Shown piece by piece: positions 25,569 through 34,795 of a stretch of DNA of 64,000 nt. Position numbers and translations under genes: made by a program. The stretch's first letter is position 1, and each line of letters begins with the position of its first letter. This DNA is from RPQJ01 sp963793005 (GTDB lineage: Bacteria; Pseudomonadota; Gammaproteobacteria; Steroidobacterales; Steroidobacteraceae): assembly GCA_963793005.1 (NCBI GenBank), contig CAWBYP010000004.1, positions 186,001 to 250,000 on the forward strand, given 5' to 3'. The notes beneath the pieces are model-generated. The model was given only the letters and a program-made list of their open reading frames with translations. It had not been told where the DNA came from and ran no database searches.

Positions 25569-26924
25569 ATGTCCGCGACACGATTCGGCGCGATCGCCGC
25601 GCTGCTGCTGTTCATCGCCCCGTTTGCGGGAGCGGCCCCTGCCGACCCGGCATCCGACGGGTTCTGGTACGGCGCTGCGACGGATGGCGCACCAACGATT
25701 CGCCTGTACTACTTCTTTTCCCCGACCTGCCCGCATTGCCAGGCCGCGAAGCCGTTCCTCGACGAGCTTGCAGCTCGCAGGCCCTGGCTCGAGATCAACC
25801 GGCACGTGGTCAAGGACAACCCGGAAAACGCGCGCTTCTACTTCAATACCGCCAGGTCACTGGGCGTCGAGGCGCTGTCGGTGCCGGGTTTCATTTTCTG
25901 CCGGCAGGTGGTGATCGGCTACGACAGTGCTGAAACGACCGGCGGCGAGCTCGAGCGCGCCATCGACGCCTGTCATGCCGAGCGAGCCGCACACCCGGAT
26001 GGCGCCGCATTGCCCGCAGGCACGGGGTCCGGCAGCGCGGACCCTTCCTCCGGTTCGGGTGCAGCCGGCCAGGCGGCCGGGATGCAGGGCAAACCAGCGA
26101 CGACGATCCGTCTACCGATCGTAGGCACGGTCAATACCCAGGCACTGTCGCTGCCGCTGCTCACGGTCGTGCTTGCAAGCGTGGACGCCTTCAACCCCTG
26201 CGCCTTCTTCGTGCTGCTGTTCCTGCTGAGCCTGCTGGTGCATGCAAAGAGCCGCGCCCGCATGATGATCGTGGGCGGAACATTCGTGCTGTTCTCGGGC
26301 GTGGTCTACTTCATCTTCATGGCGGCGTGGCTGAACGTGTTCCTGGTCGCCGGCGAACTGCGCGTTATCACGATCATTGCCGGACTTATCGCGCTGACCG
26401 TCGCCGCGCTGAACATCAAGGACTATTTCTGGTTCAAGGAAGGCCCGAGCCTGTCCATACCCGACGCCGCGAAGCCCGGCCTGTTCAAGCGCATGCGCGA
26501 GGTCGTCACGACCGGCAACATGGGCCCGATGCTGGCGAGCACCGTGCTGCTGGCAATCGTGGCGAATTCGTACGAGCTGCTGTGCACGGCGGGATTCCCC
26601 ATGGTCTATACGCGGACGCTGACGCTCGCGAAGCTCGAGTCGTGGCAGTACTACGCATGGCTGGCAGCCTACAACGTGATCTACGTGCTGCCGCTGCTGG
26701 CCATCGTCATCGTATTCACGCGGACCATGGGCGCCCGCAAGCTCTCCGAGTCCGAGGGCAGGATACTGAAGCTGGTTTCCGGATTCATGATGCTCGGGTT
26801 CGGCCTGGTGTTGCTGCTGGCACCCAACCTGCTCACCAATACGCTGGCGTCGATACTGGTGCTGGCGCTGGCCGTCGTGGCATCCGTGCTGGTCGCCAGG
26901 GTCGCGGCGCCACGAACGGCTTGA
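25569..26924 (+). CDS. Thioredoxin-CcdA/DsbD-like membrane fusion protein
   Basis: The 451-residue protein has a signal peptide (GAIAALLLFIAPFAGA), a periplasmic thioredoxin-like domain with redox motif CPHC at 54-57 and a further Cys in GFIFCRQVV at 111, a Gly/Ser/Ala-rich linker (about 135-165) and about seven membrane helices of CcdA/DsbD type. The two membrane cysteines of the family look present (DAFNPCAFFVLL and SYELLCTAGFP). Such proteins pass reducing power from cytoplasmic thioredoxin to the periplasm. Unlike DsbD, the soluble Trx domain is N-terminal to the membrane part. The target is unknown; candidates include cytochrome c or other thiol proteins. Confidence 0.82.
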   Translation: MSATRFGAIAALLLFIAPFAGAAPADPASDGFWYGAATDGAPTIRLYYFFSPTCPHCQAAKPFLDELAARRPWLEINRHVVKDNPENARFYFNTARSLGVEALSVPGFIFCRQVVIGYDSAETTGGELERAIDACHAERAAHPDGAALPAGTGSGSADPSSGSGAAGQAAGMQGKPATTIRLPIVGTVNTQALSLPLLTVVLASVDAFNPCAFFVLLFLLSLLVHAKSRARMMIVGGTFVLFSGVVYFIFMAAWLNVFLVAGELRVITIIAGLIALTVAALNIKDYFWFKEGPSLSIPDAAKPGLFKRMREVVTTGNMGPMLASTVLLAIVANSYELLCTAGFPMVYTRTLTLAKLESWQYYAWLAAYNVIYVLPLLAIVIVFTRTMGARKLSESEGRILKLVSGFMMLGFGLVLLLAPNLLTNTLASILVLALAVVASVLVARVAAPRTA

Positions 26925-26957
26925 CGCCCATGGCCGGGCCCGGCCAAGGTGGCGCCC

Positions 26958-28397
26958 ATGTCGAAGGACCGCACCGCAAGCCTGGACGCCGCCATCAAGC
27001 GTATCGGCCGTGCAATCGGGCCGGCTGGCTGCATCACAGATCCCGAGAGGATTGCGCCGTACCTTGTTGATTTCCGTGGTCTTTACCATGGCGCAACACC
27101 ACTGGTGGCCAGGCCCAATTCGACGGCCGAAGTCTCAGAAGTACTTGCGATCTGCCACGAGCTCGGCGTCGGCGTCGTGCCCCACGGCGGCAATACCAGC
27201 TACTGCGGCGGCGCCACGCCGGGCACCGGCGGCGACGAGGTCGTGCTGTCGCTCGCGCGCATGGACCGCATCCGGGGGCTGGACGTTGCGAACTTCACAA
27301 TCACGGCAGAGGCTGGCTGCATCCTCGCCGCCGTGAAGGCCGCGGCCGAGGGCGCCGACCGCTTCTTTCCGCTGTCGCTTGGCTCCGAGGGCAGTTGCCA
27401 GGTGGGCGGCAATCTCGCGACCAACGCCGGGGGCCTGAACGCATTGCGCTACGGTGTCGCCCGCGACCTCGCCCTTGGACTGGAGGTCGTGCTCCCGGAC
27501 GGCCGCGTGCTCGACGGGCTCACGAGCCTGCGCAAGGACAATACAGGTTACGACCTGCGCGACCTGTTCATCGGTGCAGAGGGCACGCTCGGCGTGATCA
27601 CCGCAGCCAGCCTGAAGCTCTTTCCTGCGCTGCGCAGCATCGAGACAGCGTTCATTGCAGTGGCAGGGCCGGCTGCGGCCGTGCAACTGCTCGAGCGCCT
27701 GCGGGGCGCGAGCGGTGAGGCCGTCTCGACGTTCGAATACCTGCCCAGGATTGCCGTCGAGTTGACTGCGCGGCACGTACCCGGCGTAAGCGACCCGCTC
27801 GGACGCCCCTACGACTGCTACGTACTCTGCGAGTTGTCCTCGTCGGGTGACTCTGCCGGCCTGCGACCGGTGCTGGAGGGCTGCCTCGAGCGGGGCATGT
27901 CCGACGGCCTGGTTCTCGACGCGGCGATCGCGGAATCGATGGCCCAGCGCAACGCGATGTGGAAGCTGCGTGAATCGGTCCCAGAGGCACAGCGTGCAGA
28001 GGGCGCCAGCATCAAGCACGACGTGTCGGTGCCGGTCGCCTCGCTGCCCTCGTTCATGGAAGAGGCCGCAGCCGCGGTTCTCGCGATCATCCCGATGGCG
28101 CGCATGGTCGCCTATGGACACGTGGGCGACGGCAACCTGCACTTCAACGTGAGCGAACCCGCGGGCGGCGATCGAGCCGCATTCATGTCGCGGGAGGCGG
28201 ACATCCAGTCCACGGTGCATGAAATCGTGCGGCGATATCGTGGCAGCACCAGCGCCGAGCACGGGATCGGGCAACTCAAGCGTGCGCAACTCGCGAGGTA
28301 CAAGGACCCCGTTGCGCTGGACCTGATGCGCACGATCAAGCGCAGCCTGGACCCCAGGGGCATCATGAACCCCGGAAAATTGCTGCCCGGCGACTGA
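26958..28397 (+). CDS. FAD-binding D-2-hydroxyacid dehydrogenase (D2HGDH/GlcD type)
   Basis: This 479-residue flavoprotein of the vanillyl-alcohol oxidase/PCMH superfamily has VPHGGNTSYCGGATP for the FAD pyrophosphate, SEGSCQVGGNLATNAGGLN, LFIGAEGTLGVITAASLKL, and near the end YGHVGDGNLHFNV and AEHGIGQLKR. These fit D-2-hydroxyglutarate or D-lactate dehydrogenases. Which acid it oxidises cannot be told from sequence alone. The ATG at 26958 follows AAGGTGG closely and was preferred to a GTG nine bases earlier. Confidence 0.85.
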   Translation: MSKDRTASLDAAIKRIGRAIGPAGCITDPERIAPYLVDFRGLYHGATPLVARPNSTAEVSEVLAICHELGVGVVPHGGNTSYCGGATPGTGGDEVVLSLARMDRIRGLDVANFTITAEAGCILAAVKAAAEGADRFFPLSLGSEGSCQVGGNLATNAGGLNALRYGVARDLALGLEVVLPDGRVLDGLTSLRKDNTGYDLRDLFIGAEGTLGVITAASLKLFPALRSIETAFIAVAGPAAAVQLLERLRGASGEAVSTFEYLPRIAVELTARHVPGVSDPLGRPYDCYVLCELSSSGDSAGLRPVLEGCLERGMSDGLVLDAAIAESMAQRNAMWKLRESVPEAQRAEGASIKHDVSVPVASLPSFMEEAAAAVLAIIPMARMVAYGHVGDGNLHFNVSEPAGGDRAAFMSREADIQSTVHEIVRRYRGSTSAEHGIGQLKRAQLARYKDPVALDLMRTIKRSLDPRGIMNPGKLLPGD

Positions 28398-28557
28398 GTC
28401 CAGCGTGACCAGCGATCGCGTGCCGGCGCCCCGGGGCGTCGAATCAACCGGCCCGCGCGCCCGCAATGGAAGATGTGCCTTGCCCACAGTCGCCTGGAGT
28501 CGTTAGATTGGCGGCCCGGACCACACCAACAACCATGATCAACAGGGGAATCGCGCA

Positions 28558-29253
28558 ATGCCCATGTCGAAGAAACTAGCGGCGGAATTCATCGGGACTT
28601 TCTGGCTGGTGCTGGGCGGCTGCGGCAGCGCGGTATTTGCAGCGGCATTTCCAGAACTTGGAATCGGATTTGTCGGCGTCGCGCTGGCCTTCGGCCTGAC
28701 CGTGCTCACGATGGCATTCGCAATCGGCCACATCTCTGGCTGCCACCTGAACCCGGCCGTCACGCTCGGCCTGTGGGCCGGTGGCCGCCATCCGGTCGGC
28801 GAGGTGCTGCCCTACGTGGCCGCGCAGGTGCTGGGCGGAATCGCGGGCGCGGCCACGGTCTACATGATCGCCACGGGCAACCCGGCCTTCGACGTCGCCG
28901 GCGGCATGGCATCGAATGGTTACGGTGCGCACTCGCCAGGCGGCTACTCTGCAGCCGCTGGCTTCCTCACCGAGGTCGTGATGACGATGATGTTCCTGAT
29001 CGTCATCCTGGGCTCGACCAAGAAGGATGCGCCGACCGGGTTCGCACCGATCCCCATCGGCCTCGCCCTGACGCTGATCCACCTGATCAGCATCCCGGTG
29101 ACCAACACTTCGGTAAATCCTGCGCGCAGCACCGGACCGGCGCTGTTCGTCGGCGGCTGGGCCGTCGACCAGTTGTGGATGTTCTGGGTCGCGCCGCTGC
29201 TCGGCGCACTGATCGCCGGTTACGTTTACCGCTGGCTGGACGACAGCAAGTGA
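28558..29253 (+). CDS. aqpZ: Aquaporin Z
   Basis: The 231-residue inner-membrane channel has both NPA boxes, HLNPAVTLG near residue 63 and SVNPARSTGPA near residue 183, and six hydrophobic helices. The constriction residues fit a water-selective AqpZ (a His in the helix ahead of the second box and an Arg right after NPA, 'NPARS'). It would let water cross during osmotic shock. An AGGGGAA lies before the start. It has its own 160-bp upstream region and is followed by the DUF748 gene. Confidence 0.95.
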   Translation: MPMSKKLAAEFIGTFWLVLGGCGSAVFAAAFPELGIGFVGVALAFGLTVLTMAFAIGHISGCHLNPAVTLGLWAGGRHPVGEVLPYVAAQVLGGIAGAATVYMIATGNPAFDVAGGMASNGYGAHSPGGYSAAAGFLTEVVMTMMFLIVILGSTKKDAPTGFAPIPIGLALTLIHLISIPVTNTSVNPARSTGPALFVGGWAVDQLWMFWVAPLLGALIAGYVYRWLDDSK

Positions 29254-29310
29254 ACTGACCAGGCGCCGTTGCAGCCGGGCGCGAGCCGCGGCTGCAAGGC
29301 GAACCGATCA

Positions 29311-32300
29311 ATGGCGAAGTTCCTGCAGTTGAAGCCGGTGCGCTGGATCGCGATCCTTCTCGCGATCGCCGGCCTCTATGCCCTGCTCGGTTTCCAGCTG
29401 GCGCCGCGAATCGTGCGCAGCCAGGCCATCGCGTTCGTGAAGAGCGAGTATGGCCGTGACCTGGCCATCGGACTGGTCAAGGTCAATCCCTTCCTTCTGC
29501 AACTCGAGGTCCACGACCTCGCGCTTCCGGATGCGGACGGAAAGCCGATGCTCGGCTTCCGCAGGCTGTTCGTCGATTTCGAGGCCTCGTCGCTCTGGCA
29601 TCGCGCCTACGTCTTCAAGGACCTCGATGTCGAGACGCCGGAGCTGCGCGCCGTCGTCAGGCCCGATGGCAGTTTCAATCTGAGCGACCTCGCCGCGAAG
29701 GAACCGTCAGCGCCGGAGCCGCAGTCGTCCGGGCTGCCGGCCGTGTGGCTGCAATCGCTCGTAGTGTCCAACGGATCGCTTGCGTATTCGGACCTGGCCC
29801 GCTCGAAGCCGCTCGAGCGCAGCTTCACGCCGGTGACGTTCTCGCTGAAGGATTTCCACACGACGTCCGAGGGTGGTGGATTCGCGCTTGCAGCGACCAG
29901 TGAGTCTGGCGAGGGCTTCGACTGGAAGGGTCGATTCGGCGTGACCCCAACACTATCGTCGCAGGGAGAATTCAGGATCCGCGGCCTGAAGGCCACGAAC
30001 ATCGACGAATTCCTCGACAACGCTCTGCCCTTCGCGCTTGAGTCTGGCGTGATCGAACTCGGCGGAAGCTACGACGTCGCGATGGGCGACGGGCTGGAAG
30101 CCAAAGTCATTCTGCCGCAGATCAATGTGACAGGGATGGGACTGCGCGCCCGCGGCGCTGATGCAAACTGGGTCGAATTGCCTGCCATCGAAGTGGCCGA
30201 CACCAACGTGGCCCTGCCCGACCGCAGGGTCGTGATCGGCGGTATCACGGTCACCGGCATGCAGGTCCAGGCATGGATGTCGCCGGACGGGAGCGTGAAC
30301 CTAACGCAGTTGTTTGCGCCCACGTCTGCGGGTTCAACCGCCAATATTCCCGAAGCGGCCGTTGCAGGCACTGCGGCTGCGGATACGAATACTGCTGTCG
30401 CGACGGCGGATACAAGCACCGCAGCCGCGCCAGCATCGGCGTCGTTGGATTCGGCAGCGCAGCCGGCCGCCGGGCCCAACGCAGCTGCCACAGAGCCGCC
30501 CCCATGGACGGTCGAGGTGACTACCGTGCAGGTCGCGAAGGCCGTGATCAAGTTCGACGACCGGCGCAGTGAACCGGTCAAGCACTTCATCGTGTCTCCG
30601 CTCGACGTGACCGTGAGTGGCGCGAGCACCGAGCTCGCAAAGCCGGTTGCCGTCACGGTTGCAGCAGTCATTGATGGCGTCGCGCCGTTCAAGGCCGCAG
30701 GCAGCGTCACTCCGGAACCACTTGCGGCCGAACTCGACATCGCGCTGACCGGGGCGCGCATGTTCATCCTGCAACCCTACGTGCTGCCGGTCGCCGACCT
30801 CACCATCAAGGACGGCACGCTGACAGTGGAAGGCAAGGTGCACCTGGACCCGCCCGATGCACCTGGCCCCGAGCTGCGCTTCGATGGGGACGTCACGATC
30901 GAAGAGTTCGCGTCGATCGACAACACGCTCAAGCAGGATTTCGTCAATTTTCAGCGGGTCGAGCTGCGCAAGTTGAGTTACGCGATGGGCCCCGACGCGG
31001 TGAGCATCGACCAGGTGCTGGTGCAGAAACCGTTCGCGCGCTTCGTCATCAACCCCGATCGCGTGATCAACATCTCAGCGGTGCTGGACCCGGAGGGAAC
31101 ACGCGCCGCTCTCGAAGCCCGGCGTGCGGAGGCTGCCGCGGAAGCCGCGCTCACGCCGGCCCAGCGTCGCGAGCGGGATCGCGCGCGCGACGCGGCGCAG
31201 GACCAGGCGGACAAGGAGCGCGAGGCGCGCGGCCCGATGGCCGAGCCCGCTCTCGCGCCGCTGCCGGAGGAGACGACGCCGGTGCGCATTCGGCAGGTGC
31301 GCATCGAGGGCGGCACGCTCGATTTCGCCGACAATTTCATCAAGCCGAATTTCGCTGCGCGTATCGAACAGCTCTCCGGCACGATGACGGGGCTGTCGAG
31401 CGACCCGGCATCACATGCGCAGCTGGACTTCAAGGGCCGGCTCGACCAGTTCTCGCCGGTTACGATCTCCGGTGAAGTGCAGCCGTTTTCCTTCGAGCGC
31501 TACACCAACGTCGACCTCAGGTTCGAGAACATCTCGCTGCCGATCTTCAACCCGTACTCGGGCCAGATCGCAGGCTACAGCATCGCCAAGGGCAAGCTCA
31601 CGACAGACCTGCATTACCAGGTCGCGAATCGGAAACTCGACGCGAAGCATCACATCGTCATCGACCAGCTCGAGTGGGGAGAGTCGACTGCCGCGCAGGG
31701 CGAGGCCACGCTGCCGGTGAAGTTTGCGACCGTGCTGCTGCGCGACAAGGACGGCGTCATCGACCTGGACATCCCGGTGACCGGCACGCTCGACGACCCG
31801 TCGTTCCGCATCGGCCCGATCGTCTGGCAGGTGATCAGGAACCTGATCGTCAAGGCCGTTACCGCGCCGTTTGCGCTGCTCGGAGCATTGTTCTCCGGCG
31901 CCGAGGAAGCGCAGCACGTGGACTTCGCGGCCGGCAGCGCGGTACTGGAACCCGGGACAGTCGAGCGCCTCGGCGCGCTGGCAAAAAGCCTGGTCGAGAA
32001 GCCGGGATTGAGCGTGGACGTGCCGATCGGTCCGCTGCCGGCGATCGATGGACCTGCCCTGCAGAACCTCGCCTATGACTCCGCGCTGGCTGGAGTCATG
32101 GAAGAGGCGTTGCCCGCGCCGAGCGGGAAGAGCGGTACGCGCCCGCCATTCGACGAGTTGTCCGACAAGAACAAGGTCCTGGTGCTCACCGCGCTGATCA
32201 GGAAGCAAACCGGGACCGAGCCCGCGATTCCGGAGCCACCGAAGCCGCCCGAGGGCACCTCACGCACCGATGCGAAGGCGATGCAGCAGGCCGCGACTGT

Positions 32301-32502
32301 CGAATTCCTGCAGAAGGAGGCCAGGTCACATGTCTCTGTCGACACGTCGGAATACGACCAGCTTGCCGAGCAACGCGCCACCGCCGTGGAGCAGGCACTG
32401 CTAGAGGGCAGCGGGCTCGAGCCCTCGCGCGTGTTCACGGTACGGGACGGAAAAGTGTCGGCCCAGGACGGCAAGGTCCAGCTGGAGCTGGAACTCAAGT
32501 AG
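29311..32502 (+). CDS. DUF748 (AsmA-like) envelope protein
   Basis: This 1063-residue protein has one N-terminal membrane anchor (WIAILLAIAGLYALLGFQL) and a long periplasmic region of repeated beta-rich DUF748 blocks (for example TPELRAVVRPDGSFNLSDL, repeated with variation at about 250-340, 430-610 and 680-850). An Ala/Pro-rich low-complexity stretch lies at about 345-400. The C-terminal segment VDFAAGSAVLEPGTVERLGAL resembles an OmpA-like start. The family is part of the AsmA-like group thought to bridge inner and outer membranes or move lipids. Function in this organism is unknown. Confidence 0.85.
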   Translation: MAKFLQLKPVRWIAILLAIAGLYALLGFQLAPRIVRSQAIAFVKSEYGRDLAIGLVKVNPFLLQLEVHDLALPDADGKPMLGFRRLFVDFEASSLWHRAYVFKDLDVETPELRAVVRPDGSFNLSDLAAKEPSAPEPQSSGLPAVWLQSLVVSNGSLAYSDLARSKPLERSFTPVTFSLKDFHTTSEGGGFALAATSESGEGFDWKGRFGVTPTLSSQGEFRIRGLKATNIDEFLDNALPFALESGVIELGGSYDVAMGDGLEAKVILPQINVTGMGLRARGADANWVELPAIEVADTNVALPDRRVVIGGITVTGMQVQAWMSPDGSVNLTQLFAPTSAGSTANIPEAAVAGTAAADTNTAVATADTSTAAAPASASLDSAAQPAAGPNAAATEPPPWTVEVTTVQVAKAVIKFDDRRSEPVKHFIVSPLDVTVSGASTELAKPVAVTVAAVIDGVAPFKAAGSVTPEPLAAELDIALTGARMFILQPYVLPVADLTIKDGTLTVEGKVHLDPPDAPGPELRFDGDVTIEEFASIDNTLKQDFVNFQRVELRKLSYAMGPDAVSIDQVLVQKPFARFVINPDRVINISAVLDPEGTRAALEARRAEAAAEAALTPAQRRERDRARDAAQDQADKEREARGPMAEPALAPLPEETTPVRIRQVRIEGGTLDFADNFIKPNFAARIEQLSGTMTGLSSDPASHAQLDFKGRLDQFSPVTISGEVQPFSFERYTNVDLRFENISLPIFNPYSGQIAGYSIAKGKLTTDLHYQVANRKLDAKHHIVIDQLEWGESTAAQGEATLPVKFATVLLRDKDGVIDLDIPVTGTLDDPSFRIGPIVWQVIRNLIVKAVTAPFALLGALFSGAEEAQHVDFAAGSAVLEPGTVERLGALAKSLVEKPGLSVDVPIGPLPAIDGPALQNLAYDSALAGVMEEALPAPSGKSGTRPPFDELSDKNKVLVLTALIRKQTGTEPAIPEPPKPPEGTSRTDAKAMQQAATVEFLQKEARSHVSVDTSEYDQLAEQRATAVEQALLEGSGLEPSRVFTVRDGKVSAQDGKVQLELELK

Positions 32503-32597
32503 CTCCGTTCAGCGTGGCGGACGCGTCCGCTCGGCACCCTGGCATCGCCTGCGGGAGGACATTGAGCGCCGGGGCACAAACCAATAATCGTGCGGGC

Positions 32598-33449
32598 TCA
32601 GCCTCGGGTCCTCATCAGTCCTTCCTGCGCCGTGCTCGCAACCAGCCGGCCATCCCGATCGAAGATGCGGCCAAAGGCGACTCCCCGCGAACCCGAACTG
32701 CTGGGGCTGATCAGCGCATACAGCAGCCATTGGTCGACCCGGACCGGACGATGGAACCACATCGCGTGGTCGATGCTCGCGAGCATGACCTCCGAGGCCC
32801 GGTAGGCCAGCCCGTGCGGCAGCGTCGCGGTCTCGAGCAGGTGGTAGTCGGACATGTATGCGAGCAGGCACTGCTGCAGGACCGGATCGTCCGGGCAGCG
32901 GTCCACGAGCCGGAACCACAGGTTCCTCACGCCGGGGCGCGGTTCACCCGCTTCGATGGCCTCGACTGAACGAAATTCAAATGGCCGCTCCAGCGACCAG
33001 AAGCGCCTCCGCTCCGCAGGCATGCTCTCGAGGTGCTTGCGAACTTCAGCTGTCAGGTCCGGCAACTGCTCCGGCGGCGCGACCTCGGGCATCGGGACCT
33101 GGTGGTCTGGACCATCCTGGACGACCTGGAACGAAGCAGCCATGTTGAAGATCTGCTGTCCGTGCTGGATCGCCACCACGCGCCGGTTCGAGAAGCTCCC
33201 ACCGTCTCGGCTGCGGTCCACCTCGTAGATGATTGGCGCGTTGAAGTCTCCGCGGCGCAGGAAATAGGCGTGCAGCGAGTGGACCGTGCGCTCCTCGACT
33301 GTGCCGCAGGCGGCCGCGAGGGCCTGCCCGAGCACCTGTCCACCGAAGACCTGCGGGCTGCCGATGTCCCGGCTCTCGCCGCGGAACAGGTTCATCTCGA
33401 GCCGCTCGAGCCGCAGCAGCTTTATGAGGTCGGTGAGCTGCTGGTTCAT
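32598..33449 (-). CDS. tesB: Acyl-CoA thioesterase II
   Basis: TesB hydrolyses acyl-CoA to free acid. The 283-residue protein has two hot-dog halves: QVFGGQVLGQALAAA near residue 35 and HSLHAYFLRRGDFNAPIIYEV, then LLAYMSDYHLLETATLPHG and MWFHRPVRVDQWLLY in the second half. The expected Asp, Thr/Ser and Gln catalytic residues (MSD, SPSS, AQEG) are visible. It lies 20 bp downstream of the ferredoxin-NADP reductase gene on the same strand, an arrangement without clear metabolic logic. Confidence 0.93.
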   Translation of the reverse strand: MNQQLTDLIKLLRLERLEMNLFRGESRDIGSPQVFGGQVLGQALAAACGTVEERTVHSLHAYFLRRGDFNAPIIYEVDRSRDGGSFSNRRVVAIQHGQQIFNMAASFQVVQDGPDHQVPMPEVAPPEQLPDLTAEVRKHLESMPAERRRFWSLERPFEFRSVEAIEAGEPRPGVRNLWFRLVDRCPDDPVLQQCLLAYMSDYHLLETATLPHGLAYRASEVMLASIDHAMWFHRPVRVDQWLLYALISPSSSGSRGVAFGRIFDRDGRLVASTAQEGLMRTRG

Positions 33450-33469
33450 CGGCGCTGCGCCATCGGCTG

Positions 33470-34537
33470 CTATTCGGTCACGCCGAGCCGTCGCTGCATG
33501 ATCGGGCTCGTGGTCGTGTACTGGAGATGCACTTTCTTGGCAGGATTAAGTTGCTCGGCGATCGCGAACGCGGCCAGCGCGGCCTCGTGGAAACCGCTGA
33601 GGATCAGCTTCTTCTTGCCCGGATAGGTGTTGATGTCGCCGATCGCATAGATGCCCGGCACGCTGGTCTGGAACTTCGCCGTGTCTACCTTGAGCGCCTT
33701 TTTCTCGAGCTCGATGCCCCAGTTGGCAACCGGGCCGAGCTTGGGATGCAGGCCGAAGAACGCGAGCACGTGGTCGGCTTCGAATTCCTCGATCGAACCG
33801 TCGGCGCGCTTGACCGTGACGCCGGTGAGTCGGCCGTCCAGGGTTCGCAGGCCCGCCGCAGTGCCCTCGATGTAGGCCATGCGGTCCTGGGCCACGAGTT
33901 CGCGCATCCGCGCTACCGACGCGGGCGCCGCCCGGAATTCGGGCCGGCGATGCACGTGTACGATGCTGCGGGCCTTGCCCGTGAGGTCGACCACCCAGTC
34001 GAGCGCGGAGTCTCCGCCGCCGAAGATCACCAGTCGCTTGCCATGGAAATCGCCTGCGTGCCGCACGCGGTAGTGGACCTGCCGGCCCTCGAACGCATCC
34101 GCGCCTTCGATGCCGAGCCGCCGGGGCTGGAACGAGCCCAGTCCCGCAGCGATGACCACCGCCTTCGTCGCGAAACGGGTCCCGGCCGAGGTCTCGAGCA
34201 CGAATCCTGCCGCGCCCTTCTGCTCGAGGCCCACCACCTCCTGCCCGTAATGGAACTGGGCGCCGAAAGGCTTGATCTGCTCGAGAAGACGGTCGACGAG
34301 TTCCTGTGCGCCGCACACCGGCAGCCCGGGGATGTCGTAGATAGGCTTGTCCGGGTAGAGCTCGGCGCACTGCCCGCCCGGGTGCCCGAGGGTATCCACG
34401 ACGTGGGACTTGATGCCGAGCAGCCCCAGTTCGAACACCTGGAAGAGCCCGGCCGGGCCCGCGCCGACGATGACGACGTCGGTGGCGATTGGCTCGCCGG
34501 GTGCACCTGTGGGCGGTCCAGGATCGCTATTGGTCAC
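33470..34537 (-). CDS. Ferredoxin/flavodoxin-NADP reductase, thioredoxin-reductase-like type
   Basis: The 355-residue protein has an N-terminal FAD loop (VVIVGAGPAGLFQVFELGLLG), the GHPGGQCAELYPDKPIYDIPG block and the NADP loop VIFGGGDSALDWV near 170, ending with a GDINTYPGKKKLILSGFHE segment. The CxxC of thioredoxin reductase is absent, so this is the type-2 FNR class seen in many bacteria, which passes electrons between NADPH and ferredoxin. It is divergent from hemN, 258 bp away. Confidence 0.9.
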   Translation of the reverse strand: MTNSDPGPPTGAPGEPIATDVVIVGAGPAGLFQVFELGLLGIKSHVVDTLGHPGGQCAELYPDKPIYDIPGLPVCGAQELVDRLLEQIKPFGAQFHYGQEVVGLEQKGAAGFVLETSAGTRFATKAVVIAAGLGSFQPRRLGIEGADAFEGRQVHYRVRHAGDFHGKRLVIFGGGDSALDWVVDLTGKARSIVHVHRRPEFRAAPASVARMRELVAQDRMAYIEGTAAGLRTLDGRLTGVTVKRADGSIEEFEADHVLAFFGLHPKLGPVANWGIELEKKALKVDTAKFQTSVPGIYAIGDINTYPGKKKLILSGFHEAALAAFAIAEQLNPAKKVHLQYTTTSPIMQRRLGVTE

Positions 34538-34723
34538 GGCAGTTCTCCGAGCGGGGGGCGGAAAAGGGGTAATTCTAGCGGATCAGGGGCCCCGGCCACC
34601 GGTTGGCCGGGGTCGGGCTGCGTGGGTCCCGCATGCCGCGGCGGAAAACCCTGCCCTACCACCGGGGCGCCGCCGCGACTATCCTTGCGGCAGCCAGCAG
34701 CGCCGCATCCCACGGCCCGACGC

Positions 34724-34737
34724 TTGACCGATGTCAA
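34724..34737. promoter_or_regulatory. FNR/Dnr box upstream of hemN
   Basis: TTGACCGATGTCAA is a perfect TTGAC-N4-GTCAA palindrome and one base per half from the FNR consensus. It ends 58 bp before the hemN ATG. The Dnr-like regulator encoded at 40268 is the likely binder, so hemN is expected to respond to low oxygen or NO. Confidence 0.85.
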
Positions 34738-34795
34738 TGCGCCGGACCGGCGGAATGCAGCAAGCTGAATATACGCACAGCGACCAGGGACACCG

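Noticed and set aside
32517..32530. Perfect palindrome GCGGACGCGTCCGC between DUF748 and tesB
   Set aside because: It sits between convergent genes, has no loop or T-run, and a single copy gives no basis for a function.
34590..34612. Inverted repeat CCCCGGCCA/TGGCCGGGG between fpr and hemN as a terminator
   Set aside because: No T-run follows on either strand and no gene ends here; it may be incidental in such GC-rich DNA.
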